A stretch of 35,997 nucleotides of DNA, taken from assembly GCA_013378375.1 (NCBI GenBank), contig JACAFT010000008.1:1-35997 (forward strand). Reading direction: 5' to 3'. Positions 8,068 through 15,157 of the stretch are shown here, in pieces. Numbering within the stretch: the first letter of the stretch is position 1; every line of letters starts with the position of its first letter. The notes beneath the pieces are model-generated. The model made no database searches, had not been told where the DNA came from, and saw nothing but the letters and a program-made list of their open reading frames with translations. A program made the position numbers and the translations under genes. This DNA comes from UBA57 sp013378375. GTDB taxonomy: Archaea; Thermoproteota; Nitrososphaeria; Nitrososphaerales; UBA57.

Positions 8068-8684
8068 TTAACGTAGGAGCAGAAGCAACAATAATTATGA
8101 CTAAATGGTATGGAATATCAGCCATTTCAAAGCAAAGAAAAAGTAAGAAATATAGACGAAAAGAAATAGATAATTTCATCAGGTCAAGTAGGACACTAAA
8201 GGAAGTAAATATTATGAATAAAATAAGAGACAAATTAGACATTCCAGCTATATATTTTGTGGATCCAAAACGTGCTGAAATAATTATGGAAAATGTGATA
8301 GGTACTAAAGTTAAAGATTCTTTGAACACTCAAGAAACTGATAAAAGACAAATTGGGAAAGAAATAGGCAGAATAGTAGGTTGTTTACATCAAAACAATA
8401 TAATTCACGGAGATTTGACTACATCGAATATGATAATAAGAGATAATCAGAGTATTTGTTTAATTGATTTTGGATTGTCCCTGACAAGTAAAAAATTAGA
8501 AGACAAAGGAGTAGATATTAGATTATTTAAAGGAATTTTACAAAGTGCACATAATGATGTTTCGAACATAGTATTTAGTAATTTTAAAAAAGGATATGAA
8601 ACAGTTATGAAGAATCAAACCGAAGAAATTTTTTCTATTGTAAAAAAAATTGAAATGAGAGGAAGGTATGCAAGAGTTGATTAA
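8055..8684 (+). CDS. bud32: KEOPS subunit Bud32, atypical small kinase/ATPase
   Basis: Activates Kae1 within KEOPS through its ATPase activity. The 209-residue length is typical of this minimal RIO-like kinase. It has the N-lobe start (INVGAEATI), an N-lobe basic segment KSKKYRRKEID and the catalytic loop HGDLTTSN (Asp120, Asn125). The metal-binding DFGLS (Asp138) and the family-specific tail ending RGRYARVD are also present. The ATG at 8055 lies within the end of kae1. The gene overlaps the next gene (rdgB) by 17 bases. All residues expected for ATP and metal binding are present. Confidence 0.96.
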   Translation: MAKIINVGAEATIIMTKWYGISAISKQRKSKKYRRKEIDNFIRSSRTLKEVNIMNKIRDKLDIPAIYFVDPKRAEIIMENVIGTKVKDSLNTQETDKRQIGKEIGRIVGCLHQNNIIHGDLTTSNMIIRDNQSICLIDFGLSLTSKKLEDKGVDIRLFKGILQSAHNDVSNIVFSNFKKGYETVMKNQTEEIFSIVKKIEMRGRYARVD

Positions 8685-9246
8685 GAAAAAAATTCAATTA
8701 GCGACAAAAAATTTAGACAAATATGAAGAAATGAGAACCATATTAGATGAATATGAATTAGATTTACGAGTGGTTGATATAAAGGGAATAGAAATTCAAG
8801 CATTTAGCGTATTAAATGTTGCCGAACATTCTGCAAAAGTTATTGCAACAAAAACAAAAGATGCATTTTTAGTAGAAGATGCAGGAATGTATATTAATTC
8901 ATTATATGGATTTCCAGGTCCATATTCATCTTTCGTGTATAAAACCCTAGGATTAGGAGGAATAGTAAGACTAGTTAAAAATAGAGATGATAAAACAGCT
9001 GAATTTCATTCTGCATTAGTGTTTGGTGAAAACGGTAAAATTATAAAGAAATTTGTAGGAATCACTGAAGGAAAGATTTCAACAAACTTACAAGGTGATC
9101 AGGGTTTTGGTTATGATCCAATATTTATTCCAAAAGGAAAAAACAAAACTTATGCAGAAATGTCTCTAGTGGAGAAAAACCAAGTATCACATAGATCCAA
9201 GGCAACACGTGCATTTGCCGAATGGCTGAGAAAAAATCATGAATAA
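8668..9246 (+). CDS. rdgB: Non-canonical purine NTP pyrophosphatase (RdgB/HAM1)
   Basis: Hydrolyses dITP, XTP and related deaminated purine nucleotides to monophosphates, keeping them out of DNA and RNA. The 192 residues show the family opening IQLATKNLDKYEEM. AFLVEDAGMYINSLYGFPGPYSSFV is the substrate loop with the active-site acid. QGDQGFGYDPIFIP and MSLVEKNQVSHRSKA are the C-terminal signature. The ATG at 8668 is inside bud32; a TTG at 8677 would still keep the motif. Bud32 and HAM1 are often neighbours in archaea, so coupling here is not unusual. Confidence 0.95.
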   Translation: MQELIKKKIQLATKNLDKYEEMRTILDEYELDLRVVDIKGIEIQAFSVLNVAEHSAKVIATKTKDAFLVEDAGMYINSLYGFPGPYSSFVYKTLGLGGIVRLVKNRDDKTAEFHSALVFGENGKIIKKFVGITEGKISTNLQGDQGFGYDPIFIPKGKNKTYAEMSLVEKNQVSHRSKATRAFAEWLRKNHE

Positions 9247-9290
9247 TCGTAAGATTTATGACTAAAAACATCTCATACTGAGAGAGGATA

Positions 9291-9737
9291 ATGACCAGAG
9301 TACATGGTAAAAGTAGAGGAAAATCGCAGTCAATAAAACCAATGAATCCAAAATCTGATTGGGTTAAAACTACACCTGAACAAATAAATGAATTAGTCGT
9401 TGAGATGGATAAAGAAGGATTAAGTCCAAGTCAAATAGGAATAAAATTACGAAATGAATATGCAATTCCATCAATTAAATCAGTTACAGGGAAAAAAATG
9501 AAACAAATTATGTTAGATAATAAAATTAAACAAGAAATACCAGAAGATCTTGAAGCATTAGTAAAAAGAGCAGTAAGTCTCCAGAGTCATTTAAAAGTAA
9601 ACAAAGGAGATAGAAAAAATGTTAGATCTTTAGAACTATTAGAAGCAAAAGTACACAGATTATCAAAGTACTATAAAAGGAAAAATATCATTTCCAAAGA
9701 TTGGAAATATAAATCAGTAGTTGCACAATTAACATAA
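9291..9737 (+). CDS. rps15: 30S ribosomal protein S15 (uS15, archaeal S13e type)
   Basis: Binds the central domain of 16S rRNA in the small subunit. The 148-residue length matches the archaeal/eukaryotic form, which carries an N-terminal extension (MTRVHGKSRGKSQS) before the bacterial-like core. Visible segments are SPSQIGIKLRNEYAIPSIKSVTGKK, the rRNA-contacting helix around KRAVSLQSHL and the C-terminal LEAKVHRLSKYYKRKN. The ATG follows a GAGAGG ribosome-binding site, one of the clearest in the window, in keeping with high expression. It sits 44 bases after rdgB. Confidence 0.96.
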   Translation: MTRVHGKSRGKSQSIKPMNPKSDWVKTTPEQINELVVEMDKEGLSPSQIGIKLRNEYAIPSIKSVTGKKMKQIMLDNKIKQEIPEDLEALVKRAVSLQSHLKVNKGDRKNVRSLELLEAKVHRLSKYYKRKNIISKDWKYKSVVAQLT

Positions 9738-9772
9738 ATTCAATAGATTGATTATCAAAAAATAATTAAACT

Positions 9773-10024
9773 ATGAAAAAAATTACAGAAATCAACATAT
9801 CAATTCAATTCACAAGAAAAGCCTCAGCTTCTATTATTGCAAAATCATTGGATCCGGATAATAAGGATTTTCCAGAAGGATTAATCATGAACCAAAAAGT
9901 AAATGGAAATAAATTAGAACTTTACTTTAAATCTAGTTCCGCATTAGAATCTTTGTTAAATACTGTAGATGAAGTTTTATCAATGATAGACATGACGAAT
10001 AAAACATTAGACAAGGTGAAATAA
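9773..10024 (+). CDS. pcc1: KEOPS subunit Pcc1-like
   Basis: Small dimerisation subunit that holds KEOPS together through Kae1. The 83 residues follow the Pcc1 pattern. A first strand (TEINISIQF) precedes a helix leading to ASIIAKSLDPDNKDFPEGL. A second and third strand (NGNKLELYFKSS) precede the C-terminal helix ALESLLNTVDEVLSMID that packs against Kae1. The position supports the call, between rps15 and serS in the same run as kae1 and bud32. The gene ends one base before the serS start. The N-terminal half is conserved in pattern more than identity, so the assignment is strong but not absolute. Confidence 0.82.
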   Translation: MKKITEINISIQFTRKASASIIAKSLDPDNKDFPEGLIMNQKVNGNKLELYFKSSSALESLLNTVDEVLSMIDMTNKTLDKVK

Positions 10025-10025
10025 T

Positions 10026-11294
10026 TTGATTGATCAGAAATTATTTAGAGATAAACCAGAAATAGTTAGAAATATGCTCAAAAATCGAAATGTAGAAATT
10101 GATATTTCGAAATTATTAGAAATTGATCAGGAAAGAAGGGCAATAATCACAGAATTAGAATCATTCAAAATGGAAAGAAATAAGATATCTTCCAAGATAT
10201 CAGAAAAAAAGAAAGTAAATGAAGACATATCAGATATACTAATTAAAATGAAAGAGATTTCGACACAAATCGATAAATTAACTACACAAAAAAATCAAAT
10301 TCAAGAAAAATACAAAGATCAACTAGAATCAGTACCAAATTTAATTCATGACTCAGTTCCCATAGGAAAAGATGAAAATTCAAATATTGAAATTGAAAAA
10401 TGGGGCAAAAAAAAGAAATTGGAAAACACACTTGATCATATCGACCTATCTATAAAAAACAATTTAGTTGATATTGAAAGAGCAGGAAAAATTTCAGGTT
10501 CAAGATTTTACTTTCTAAAGAATCAATTAGTAAAATTAAATTATGCATTAATTTCATTTGCGTTAGAATTCATGAATAAAAAAGGATATGTCATGATACA
10601 ACCTCCATATCTAATGAATAGAAAGTCAATGAGTGGAGCAGTAATATTATCTGATTTCGAAGAAGTAATTTATAAGATTGAAGATCAAGATTTGTATTTA
10701 ATTGGTACATCTGAACATCCATTAGCAGCAATGCATGCAAATGAGATATTTTCTACAGATGAATTACCATTAAAATATGTTTCAATAAGTCCGTGTTTTA
10801 GAAAGGAAGCAGGGTCACATGGAAGAGATACAAAAGGAATATTTAGAGTTCATCAATTTGAGAAGGTTGAAGTATTTTCAATTACCAAACCAGATGAATC
10901 AGGGGACGAGCATGAAAAAATTTTGTCAGATGTAAAGGAATTCTATAAAGAATTAGAAATACCTTACAGAATCATGTTATTAAGTTCAGGTGATATGGGA
11001 AAAGTGGCCGCAAAAACTTACGATATAGAATCTTGGTTACCTGGTCAAGACAACTATAGAGAAATTGTTTCATGTAGCAATTGTACAGATTATCAGGCTC
11101 GAAGGCTTGGAATAAAGTTTAGGAATAAACCACATGAGGAAAGCTTATTGGTTCATACATTAAACAGTACGGTAACAGCAACTGAACGCACGCTAATTGC
11201 AATAATTGAAAATTATCAAAATGAAAACGGTACAATAACAATTCCCAAAGTATTACAACCGTATATGAACAATAAAAAGGAAATAACACCTTAA
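10026..11294 (+). CDS. serS: Seryl-tRNA synthetase
   Basis: Class II aminoacyl-tRNA synthetase charging tRNA-Ser. The 422 residues contain the N-terminal antiparallel coiled-coil arm that recognises the long variable arm (about residues 30-105, Lys/Glu/Ile-rich). The catalytic domain has the TSE-containing GTSEHPLAAMHA, motif 2 (FRKEAGSHGRDTKGIFRVHQF) and motif 3 (TATERTLIAIIENYQ). It is the common form, not the rare zinc-dependent methanogen type. The start is a TTG at 10026, one base after the pcc1 stop. The stop codon interlocks with that of rfcL on the other strand (shared TTAA). Confidence 0.96.
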   Translation: MIDQKLFRDKPEIVRNMLKNRNVEIDISKLLEIDQERRAIITELESFKMERNKISSKISEKKKVNEDISDILIKMKEISTQIDKLTTQKNQIQEKYKDQLESVPNLIHDSVPIGKDENSNIEIEKWGKKKKLENTLDHIDLSIKNNLVDIERAGKISGSRFYFLKNQLVKLNYALISFALEFMNKKGYVMIQPPYLMNRKSMSGAVILSDFEEVIYKIEDQDLYLIGTSEHPLAAMHANEIFSTDELPLKYVSISPCFRKEAGSHGRDTKGIFRVHQFEKVEVFSITKPDESGDEHEKILSDVKEFYKELEIPYRIMLLSSGDMGKVAAKTYDIESWLPGQDNYREIVSCSNCTDYQARRLGIKFRNKPHEESLLVHTLNSTVTATERTLIAIIENYQNENGTITIPKVLQPYMNNKKEITP

Positions 11295-12484
11295 TACAGT
11301 TTTGAAAAATTTTTAAGCTCGCGATTAATTGCATTGATATCTTTTTCTTCCAACCCCAATCGAAGAAGAAAATTATCTCGATCTTCGTGTTTCAAGAGAA
11401 TAATCAAAAAAAATGGGATCAACTCAATGATATTATCAGAAGATTCTTTCATATGCTTATGTAAGGATTGAGTTAATACGCGGAAACTTCTACTATCATT
11501 CCAAATGCGTAATTGTAAGGGCCATGAATTTGGGTATAAGCTGAAAGAAATTTTTTGATTATTTAGATGTTCAAATAACGAATAAATTAAGAATGAATTA
11601 AAATAACGTAATTGTCTCCAATCACGGGTTTTGAGAATATGTCCAAGAAGAATATCTAACTCAGAAAGCTCAACCAAAATTTTCGATAGTAAAGGAGTAG
11701 GAATTTTGTTTGAAACCACACTACTAAATATAGCACGAAGAACATCATTCGGTGTAGAATTTGTAGCATAAAGGAAACCCATTGCGTCAGACGGTTCAGG
11801 TGATGAAAGATAACCACGAATACTTTGTTCAAGAGTAAGAGATTTAAAAGAAAATGAATTTGACATTTGATCATTCAAATCATTGGTTTGAAGGGAGTTT
11901 AAAGCATATCGTAAATCACCGTCAGAACGCATTGAAATTTTTATTATATCATCTAAGGAAATGTCAAGCCCCTCATTTTTTGCAATATTCTCAAGAAATA
12001 AGCTGATTTCTCTAGGAGGAATCTGTTTAAACTTGAATACTTGACATTTTTTAACCAGTTTTGAAAGTTTCTTTGAATCGGATGAATTACAAGTAAAGAC
12101 TAAAGGAAGATTTATCTCTTCAATAAGATCTAATAAGAAATCAGAACCTCCATAATCTGCTCGGGAATAAAGACCGTCAATTTCTTCAAGTAAAATCAAT
12201 AAAGTTTCGTTAAAAAGTGTGGAAGATTGGAGAAGTGGGCCAAGAGAAGCTTGAAGTTTCTTTTTTGTTCTTGTATCACTTGCATTAAATTCAACAATGT
12301 TATAATTGAGCTCGTTAGCAAGTGCATACACTAAAGTTGTTTTACCAACTCCAGGAGGGCCTTGTAATAAAGCTGGTTTAGACGAGGTTTTCCAAGTTCT
12401 TAACCATTGATTAAATTTCCCTCTCACATCATCGTTGCCAATCAATTTTCCAAGATCAACAGGTCTATATTTTTCAGTCCACAT
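11291..12484 (-). CDS. rfcL: Replication factor C, large subunit
   Basis: Large subunit of the clamp loader that places PCNA on primed DNA. The 397 residues begin MWTEKYRPVDLGKLIGND, the RFC box, followed by Walker A GPPGVGKTT and NASDTRTKK. The Walker B segment reads LLILLEEIDG, whereas the usual form is DE-x-D, so the first acid is Glu here. A sensor-type FTCNSSD follows, then the helical collar domain. I see no PCNA-interacting motif at the C-terminus (ends ...LKNFSKLY), and the protein is at the short end for archaeal RFC-L. It heads a minus-strand run with the UbiA prenyltransferase and endA upstream, 11 bases apart. Confidence 0.94.
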   Translation of the reverse strand: MWTEKYRPVDLGKLIGNDDVRGKFNQWLRTWKTSSKPALLQGPPGVGKTTLVYALANELNYNIVEFNASDTRTKKKLQASLGPLLQSSTLFNETLLILLEEIDGLYSRADYGGSDFLLDLIEEINLPLVFTCNSSDSKKLSKLVKKCQVFKFKQIPPREISLFLENIAKNEGLDISLDDIIKISMRSDGDLRYALNSLQTNDLNDQMSNSFSFKSLTLEQSIRGYLSSPEPSDAMGFLYATNSTPNDVLRAIFSSVVSNKIPTPLLSKILVELSELDILLGHILKTRDWRQLRYFNSFLIYSLFEHLNNQKISFSLYPNSWPLQLRIWNDSRSFRVLTQSLHKHMKESSDNIIELIPFFLIILLKHEDRDNFLLRLGLEEKDINAINRELKNFSKLY

Positions 12485-12495
12485 ACAAAATCACT

Positions 12496-13347
12496 TCAGG
12501 TAAGACTATTAAATAAAAATGTAATTAATCCTAATAACATTGCGTATAAAATAGTAGTCTTGGTTTTGAGTGATTGTTTCTTTGAAGACTCTAAAGAGAT
12601 TTGATAAATAGAATACATGAATAGCAAATCAGTAATCAAAAGTAATGGTAAATAATAGAATTCAATCAATCCATAATATATCGGAACAAAAGAAACTATA
12701 ATCGATAAAAAGATAAACACTGATGCGATTCTTGCAGCAATTTTCGGTCCAAAAGTTATAGCAATTGATCTTATTCCTTTAACTTTATCACCTTCAATAT
12801 CTGAAATGGTTTTAATTATTTCTCTACCAACACCAGAAAGAAATGCTATAATAGATATAGATAATACAAGGAGAGATAAGCTTCCAGTTGTAATAATTCC
12901 ACCAAAAATAAATGGAATAGACATAGATGATGCAACTATAAAATTACCTATAATACCGTTCTTTTTACCCCAAAGATTATAGAACCAAGATAACAAAGCA
13001 AAAACAGTAGCAATTAGAGCATTATTATATGAAATCAACACAGAGCTAAACAATCCAAGTAACAGTAGAATCAGAGATAAAATGAGTGCAGAACGAATAG
13101 AAACTATTCCTTGAGGTAGAGGTCTTTTAGGTTGATTAATTTTATCAATTTCAATATCATAAACATCATTAATTACCATTGAATAACCAGAAATTGCAAA
13201 GCCTGTAATAAATCCAGATAAAGCTAATCTAGAAAATAATAGTTCAGGAGATCCTATTGCAATACCCACAACAACAGCTAAACCTATCATAAGTGAATTA
13301 ATTGGACGTGTTAACGAAAATAATGCAAACAAATTAGTAAAGATCAA
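12496..13347 (-). CDS. UbiA-family prenyltransferase, probable DGGGP synthase
   Basis: Integral membrane prenyltransferase. The likely reaction is attachment of the second geranylgeranyl chain to GGGP in archaeal ether-lipid synthesis. The 283 residues carry the first Asp-rich motif NDVYDIEIDKINQPKRPLPQG and the second, SDIEGDKVKG, separated by multiple hydrophobic helices. The NQPKRPLP extension is typical of the (S)-2,3-di-O-geranylgeranylglyceryl phosphate synthase branch. Other UbiA members (menaquinone or heme O type) cannot be excluded by eye. The start is a TTG at 13347 overlapping the endA stop by four bases. Confidence 0.88.
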   Translation of the reverse strand: MIFTNLFALFSLTRPINSLMIGLAVVVGIAIGSPELLFSRLALSGFITGFAISGYSMVINDVYDIEIDKINQPKRPLPQGIVSIRSALILSLILLLLGLFSSVLISYNNALIATVFALLSWFYNLWGKKNGIIGNFIVASSMSIPFIFGGIITTGSLSLLVLSISIIAFLSGVGREIIKTISDIEGDKVKGIRSIAITFGPKIAARIASVFIFLSIIVSFVPIYYGLIEFYYLPLLLITDLLFMYSIYQISLESSKKQSLKTKTTILYAMLLGLITFLFNSLT

Positions 13348-13883
13348 ATCAAGTCACGAAATCTAGATTTGGCTAAATGATAATAAATTACTTCTCCTCG
13401 TCGTTCAACAACAGCAATAATTGGAGTTTTACCCATACGAGAAATTTGTTGAACAGATTCCATCAGAGAGGACACATTAATTTCCGTACCTTCATTCATT
13501 GCAAAAATTACATATTTAGCTGCTTTAGACCCATACTCGCCTTTAGCATAAACTCTAAAATCAGCTCCAAAACCAAAACCTTCCTTAGCTACATATCCGC
13601 GTGTTCGAAGATCTCGATAAATTAGGAACTTTGTCCAAGCAGAATTATCTCTGGATAAGGCAATTTCTAGAATGTCATTAAAAGTTAGTATTTTTTCATC
13701 CCGAAGCACCGCTAATTTCGTAGTATAAATTAAGAAAAGAGCTTCATAATCCCTTAATAACAATCCGTGTTTTTTTCCGTCTCCAAAACCATGAAGTTTT
13801 AATGCTTGACGAGAATCATTATCTTTAATCAAGAATCCTTTTTTGCTTTCTATAGCATTTACAAGATCAGTTGTTTCTTCCAA
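13344..13883 (-). CDS. endA: tRNA-splicing endonuclease subunit (EndA family)
   Basis: Cleaves or helps cleave bulge-helix-bulge introns in pre-tRNA. The 179 residues show an N-terminal domain and the nuclease domain with DLRTRGYVAKEGFGFGADFRVY, typical of the family. Of the catalytic triad, Tyr112 (RVYAKG) and Lys152 (RMGKTPIIAVVE) are present. The segment that normally carries His reads GSKAAKY, so the His is not where expected. This may therefore be the structural partner of a heteromeric enzyme, with a second catalytic paralog elsewhere, or a variant active site. The gene lies just upstream of, and divergent from, an intron-containing tRNA-Arg. Confidence 0.9.
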   Translation of the reverse strand: MEETTDLVNAIESKKGFLIKDNDSRQALKLHGFGDGKKHGLLLRDYEALFLIYTTKLAVLRDEKILTFNDILEIALSRDNSAWTKFLIYRDLRTRGYVAKEGFGFGADFRVYAKGEYGSKAAKYVIFAMNEGTEINVSSLMESVQQISRMGKTPIIAVVERRGEVIYYHLAKSRFRDLI

Positions 13884-13949
13884 TTATCTATTCACACATC
13901 TAATAAGATTAAAGGAATTAATATGGAATATCTTTTTCTCATTAATCTT

Positions 13950-13960
13950 TACTTTTATAG
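13950..13960 (+). promoter_or_regulatory. Likely TATA box for tRNA-Arg
   Basis: The A/T element acttttatag is centred about 25 bases before the first base of the tRNA. This is the standard archaeal TATA-to-start spacing for transcription beginning at or near the mature 5' end. Assigned by position and composition only. Confidence 0.45.
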
Positions 13961-13980
13961 TAAATTACGTAATTATTGTT

Positions 13981-14067
13981 GGGCCCGTAGCCCAGCCCGG
14001 ATAGGGCGTTGGTCTTCGGATCATAGAAGATAACCAAAAGTCGTGGGTTCAAATCCCTCCGGGCCCA
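13981..14067 (+). tRNA. tRNA-Arg (anticodon TCG) with a 12-nt intron
   Basis: Acceptor GGGCCCG (13981-13987) pairs with CGGGCCC (14060-14066); the discriminator is A14067. The D-stem is GCCC/GGGC. The anticodon stem TTGGT (14009-14013) pairs with ACCAA (14033-14037) only if a 12-nt intron, ATCATAGAAGAT (14020-14031), is removed. The splice site is the canonical position 37/38. CTTC (14014-14017) pairs with GAAG (14026-14029), giving a 4-bp central helix flanked by 3-nt bulges GGA and ATA. The intron side is only a 5-nt loop. The spliced loop is CTTCGGA with anticodon TCG. The T-stem has one T-T mismatch. The spliced length is 75 nt and no CCA is encoded. Confidence 0.93.
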
Positions 14068-14142
14068 TATCTCATAATGAAATTTCACTAAAAGTTATAA
14101 CAATTTACAACTAAATTTTAGTATGGTGGATAGATACACTAA

Positions 14143-14228
14143 GATGAAATGGACTTGGGAAGACGTACAAGAACAGCGCAAGGAACTTTGGAGGAACTGG
14201 TGGATTTGATGAAATGGACATGGAAAGA
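14143..14228. repeat. Imperfect direct repeat of the msrB start region
   Basis: The 21 bases at 14143-14163 recur at 14208-14228 with two mismatches. A preceding GGTGGAT occurs in both copies (14125-14131 and 14199-14205), with a spacing change of nine bases. This looks like a decayed tandem duplication covering the ribosome-binding site and first codons. Confidence 0.75.
14144..14209 (+). CDS. Short upstream reading frame preceding msrB
   Basis: A 21-codon frame (ATG at 14144, TGA at 14207-14209) starts MKWTWED and ends NWWI. Its stop overlaps the msrB ATG as TGATG, the geometry of translational coupling. Its first five residues equal those of MsrB (MKWTW) because the start region is duplicated, about 65 bases apart. 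It has five Trp in 21 codons. It may be a leader peptide, or simply the relic of a duplicated start. Expression is unproven. Confidence 0.35.
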   Translation: MKWTWEDVQEQRKELWRNWWI

Positions 14229-14601
14229 TGAGAGTGAATGGAAGGAGATTTTATCTGATGAACAATTTGATGTATGCCGTAATAAATCAACAGAGATTCC
14301 ATTTAGTGGTAAATACTATGAAACAAAGGACAAAGGGGTTTACAAATGCATATGTTGTAATAATAATTTATTCAAATCAAATACAAAATTTGATTCGGGA
14401 ACTGGTTGGCCAAGCTTTTTTGAACCGTATAATAGTGATTCAGTGAGATTTGAAATTGATCAGACAGCAGGAATGACTAGAACGGAAGTACTGTGTAAAA
14501 GATGTGATTCTCATCTAGGACATGTATTTGATGATGGGCCGTTTCCATCAGGTAAAAGATATTGTATTAATTCAATATCGTTAGAATTTATTAAAGAATA
14601 A
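14209..14601 (+). CDS. msrB: Peptide-methionine (R)-S-oxide reductase
   Basis: Reduces methionine-R-sulfoxide in oxidised proteins. From the ATG at 14209 the protein is 130 residues, the usual length, opening with MKWTWKDESEWKEILSDEQFDVCR. An in-frame ATG at 14149 would add 20 residues unlike the family, so the later start is preferred. The zinc site is visible as CICC and CKRC. The GTGWPSF segment, SHLGHVFDDGP, and catalytic RYCINSISLEF at the C-terminus are all present. GGAGG (14190-14194) and GGTGG (14199-14203) precede the start. Convergent with the gamma-carbonic-anhydrase-like gene, four bases apart. Confidence 0.94.
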   Translation: MKWTWKDESEWKEILSDEQFDVCRNKSTEIPFSGKYYETKDKGVYKCICCNNNLFKSNTKFDSGTGWPSFFEPYNSDSVRFEIDQTAGMTRTEVLCKRCDSHLGHVFDDGPFPSGKRYCINSISLEFIKE

Positions 14602-14605
14602 TAAA

Positions 14606-15112
14606 TTAACGATTAAGGTATTTGTTTTTAAGAGACACATAAGCTTTGGCATTAGAATTAATATATGCCAAATCGGATTGAGTAATCTGTCTGATAATTT
14701 TTCCAGGTCTTCCTACTACAACACTATTATCAGGAATTTTTGTATCCTGTGTTATCAGAGTACCTGCACCAATTATACAGTTAGAACCAATTGTAACGCG
14801 GTTCATGATTAGTGATCCCATTCCTATTAAACAGGAATTTCCAATTGTACATCCGTGTATTATGCATCCATGACCAATTGTTGTATTTTTACCAATACTA
14901 AGAGGTTCATCAGCATCAACATGTAGGATACTATTATCTTGGATATTGGAGGAATCCTCGACGATAATCGAATTAAAATCTCCACGAATTACAGAGTTAT
15001 ACCAGACACTTACATCATTTGCTAATACAACATCACCAATAATATCTGCACTGCTAGCAAGAAACACATCAGATTGAATTTTTGGAGTGTTGCCATTAAA
15101 TTCAATAATCAT
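14606..15112 (-). CDS. Gamma-carbonic-anhydrase-like left-handed beta-helix protein
   Basis: 168 residues made of hexapeptide repeats (such as IGKNTTIGHGCIIHG) that form a trimeric left-handed beta-helix. The three metal-ligand His residues of gamma-class carbonic anhydrases are in place: His64 (DNSILHVD), His81 and His86 (GHGCIIHG). Arg43 and Asp45 (VIRGDF) are also present. Many relatives (YrdA, PaaY, CaiE types) keep the zinc site but lack strong activity, because the proton-shuttle acidic loop of Cam is missing; I see no such loop here. CO2 hydration is therefore possible but unproven. In an autotroph a role in inorganic-carbon supply would make sense (inference). Confidence 0.87.
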   Translation of the reverse strand: MIIEFNGNTPKIQSDVFLASSADIIGDVVLANDVSVWYNSVIRGDFNSIIVEDSSNIQDNSILHVDADEPLSIGKNTTIGHGCIIHGCTIGNSCLIGMGSLIMNRVTIGSNCIIGAGTLITQDTKIPDNSVVVGRPGKIIRQITQSDLAYINSNAKAYVSLKNKYLNR

Positions 15113-15157
15113 AATAATTGTAAGTATATTCCAGTCAAAAAAAGTATCGATAGAAAG

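Noticed and set aside
14149..14208. Longer start for msrB at 14149
   Set aside because: The added 20 residues (MDLGRRTRTAQ...) do not match the family and arise from reading the duplicated start region in another frame. The ATG at 14209 has better ribosome-binding sequence.
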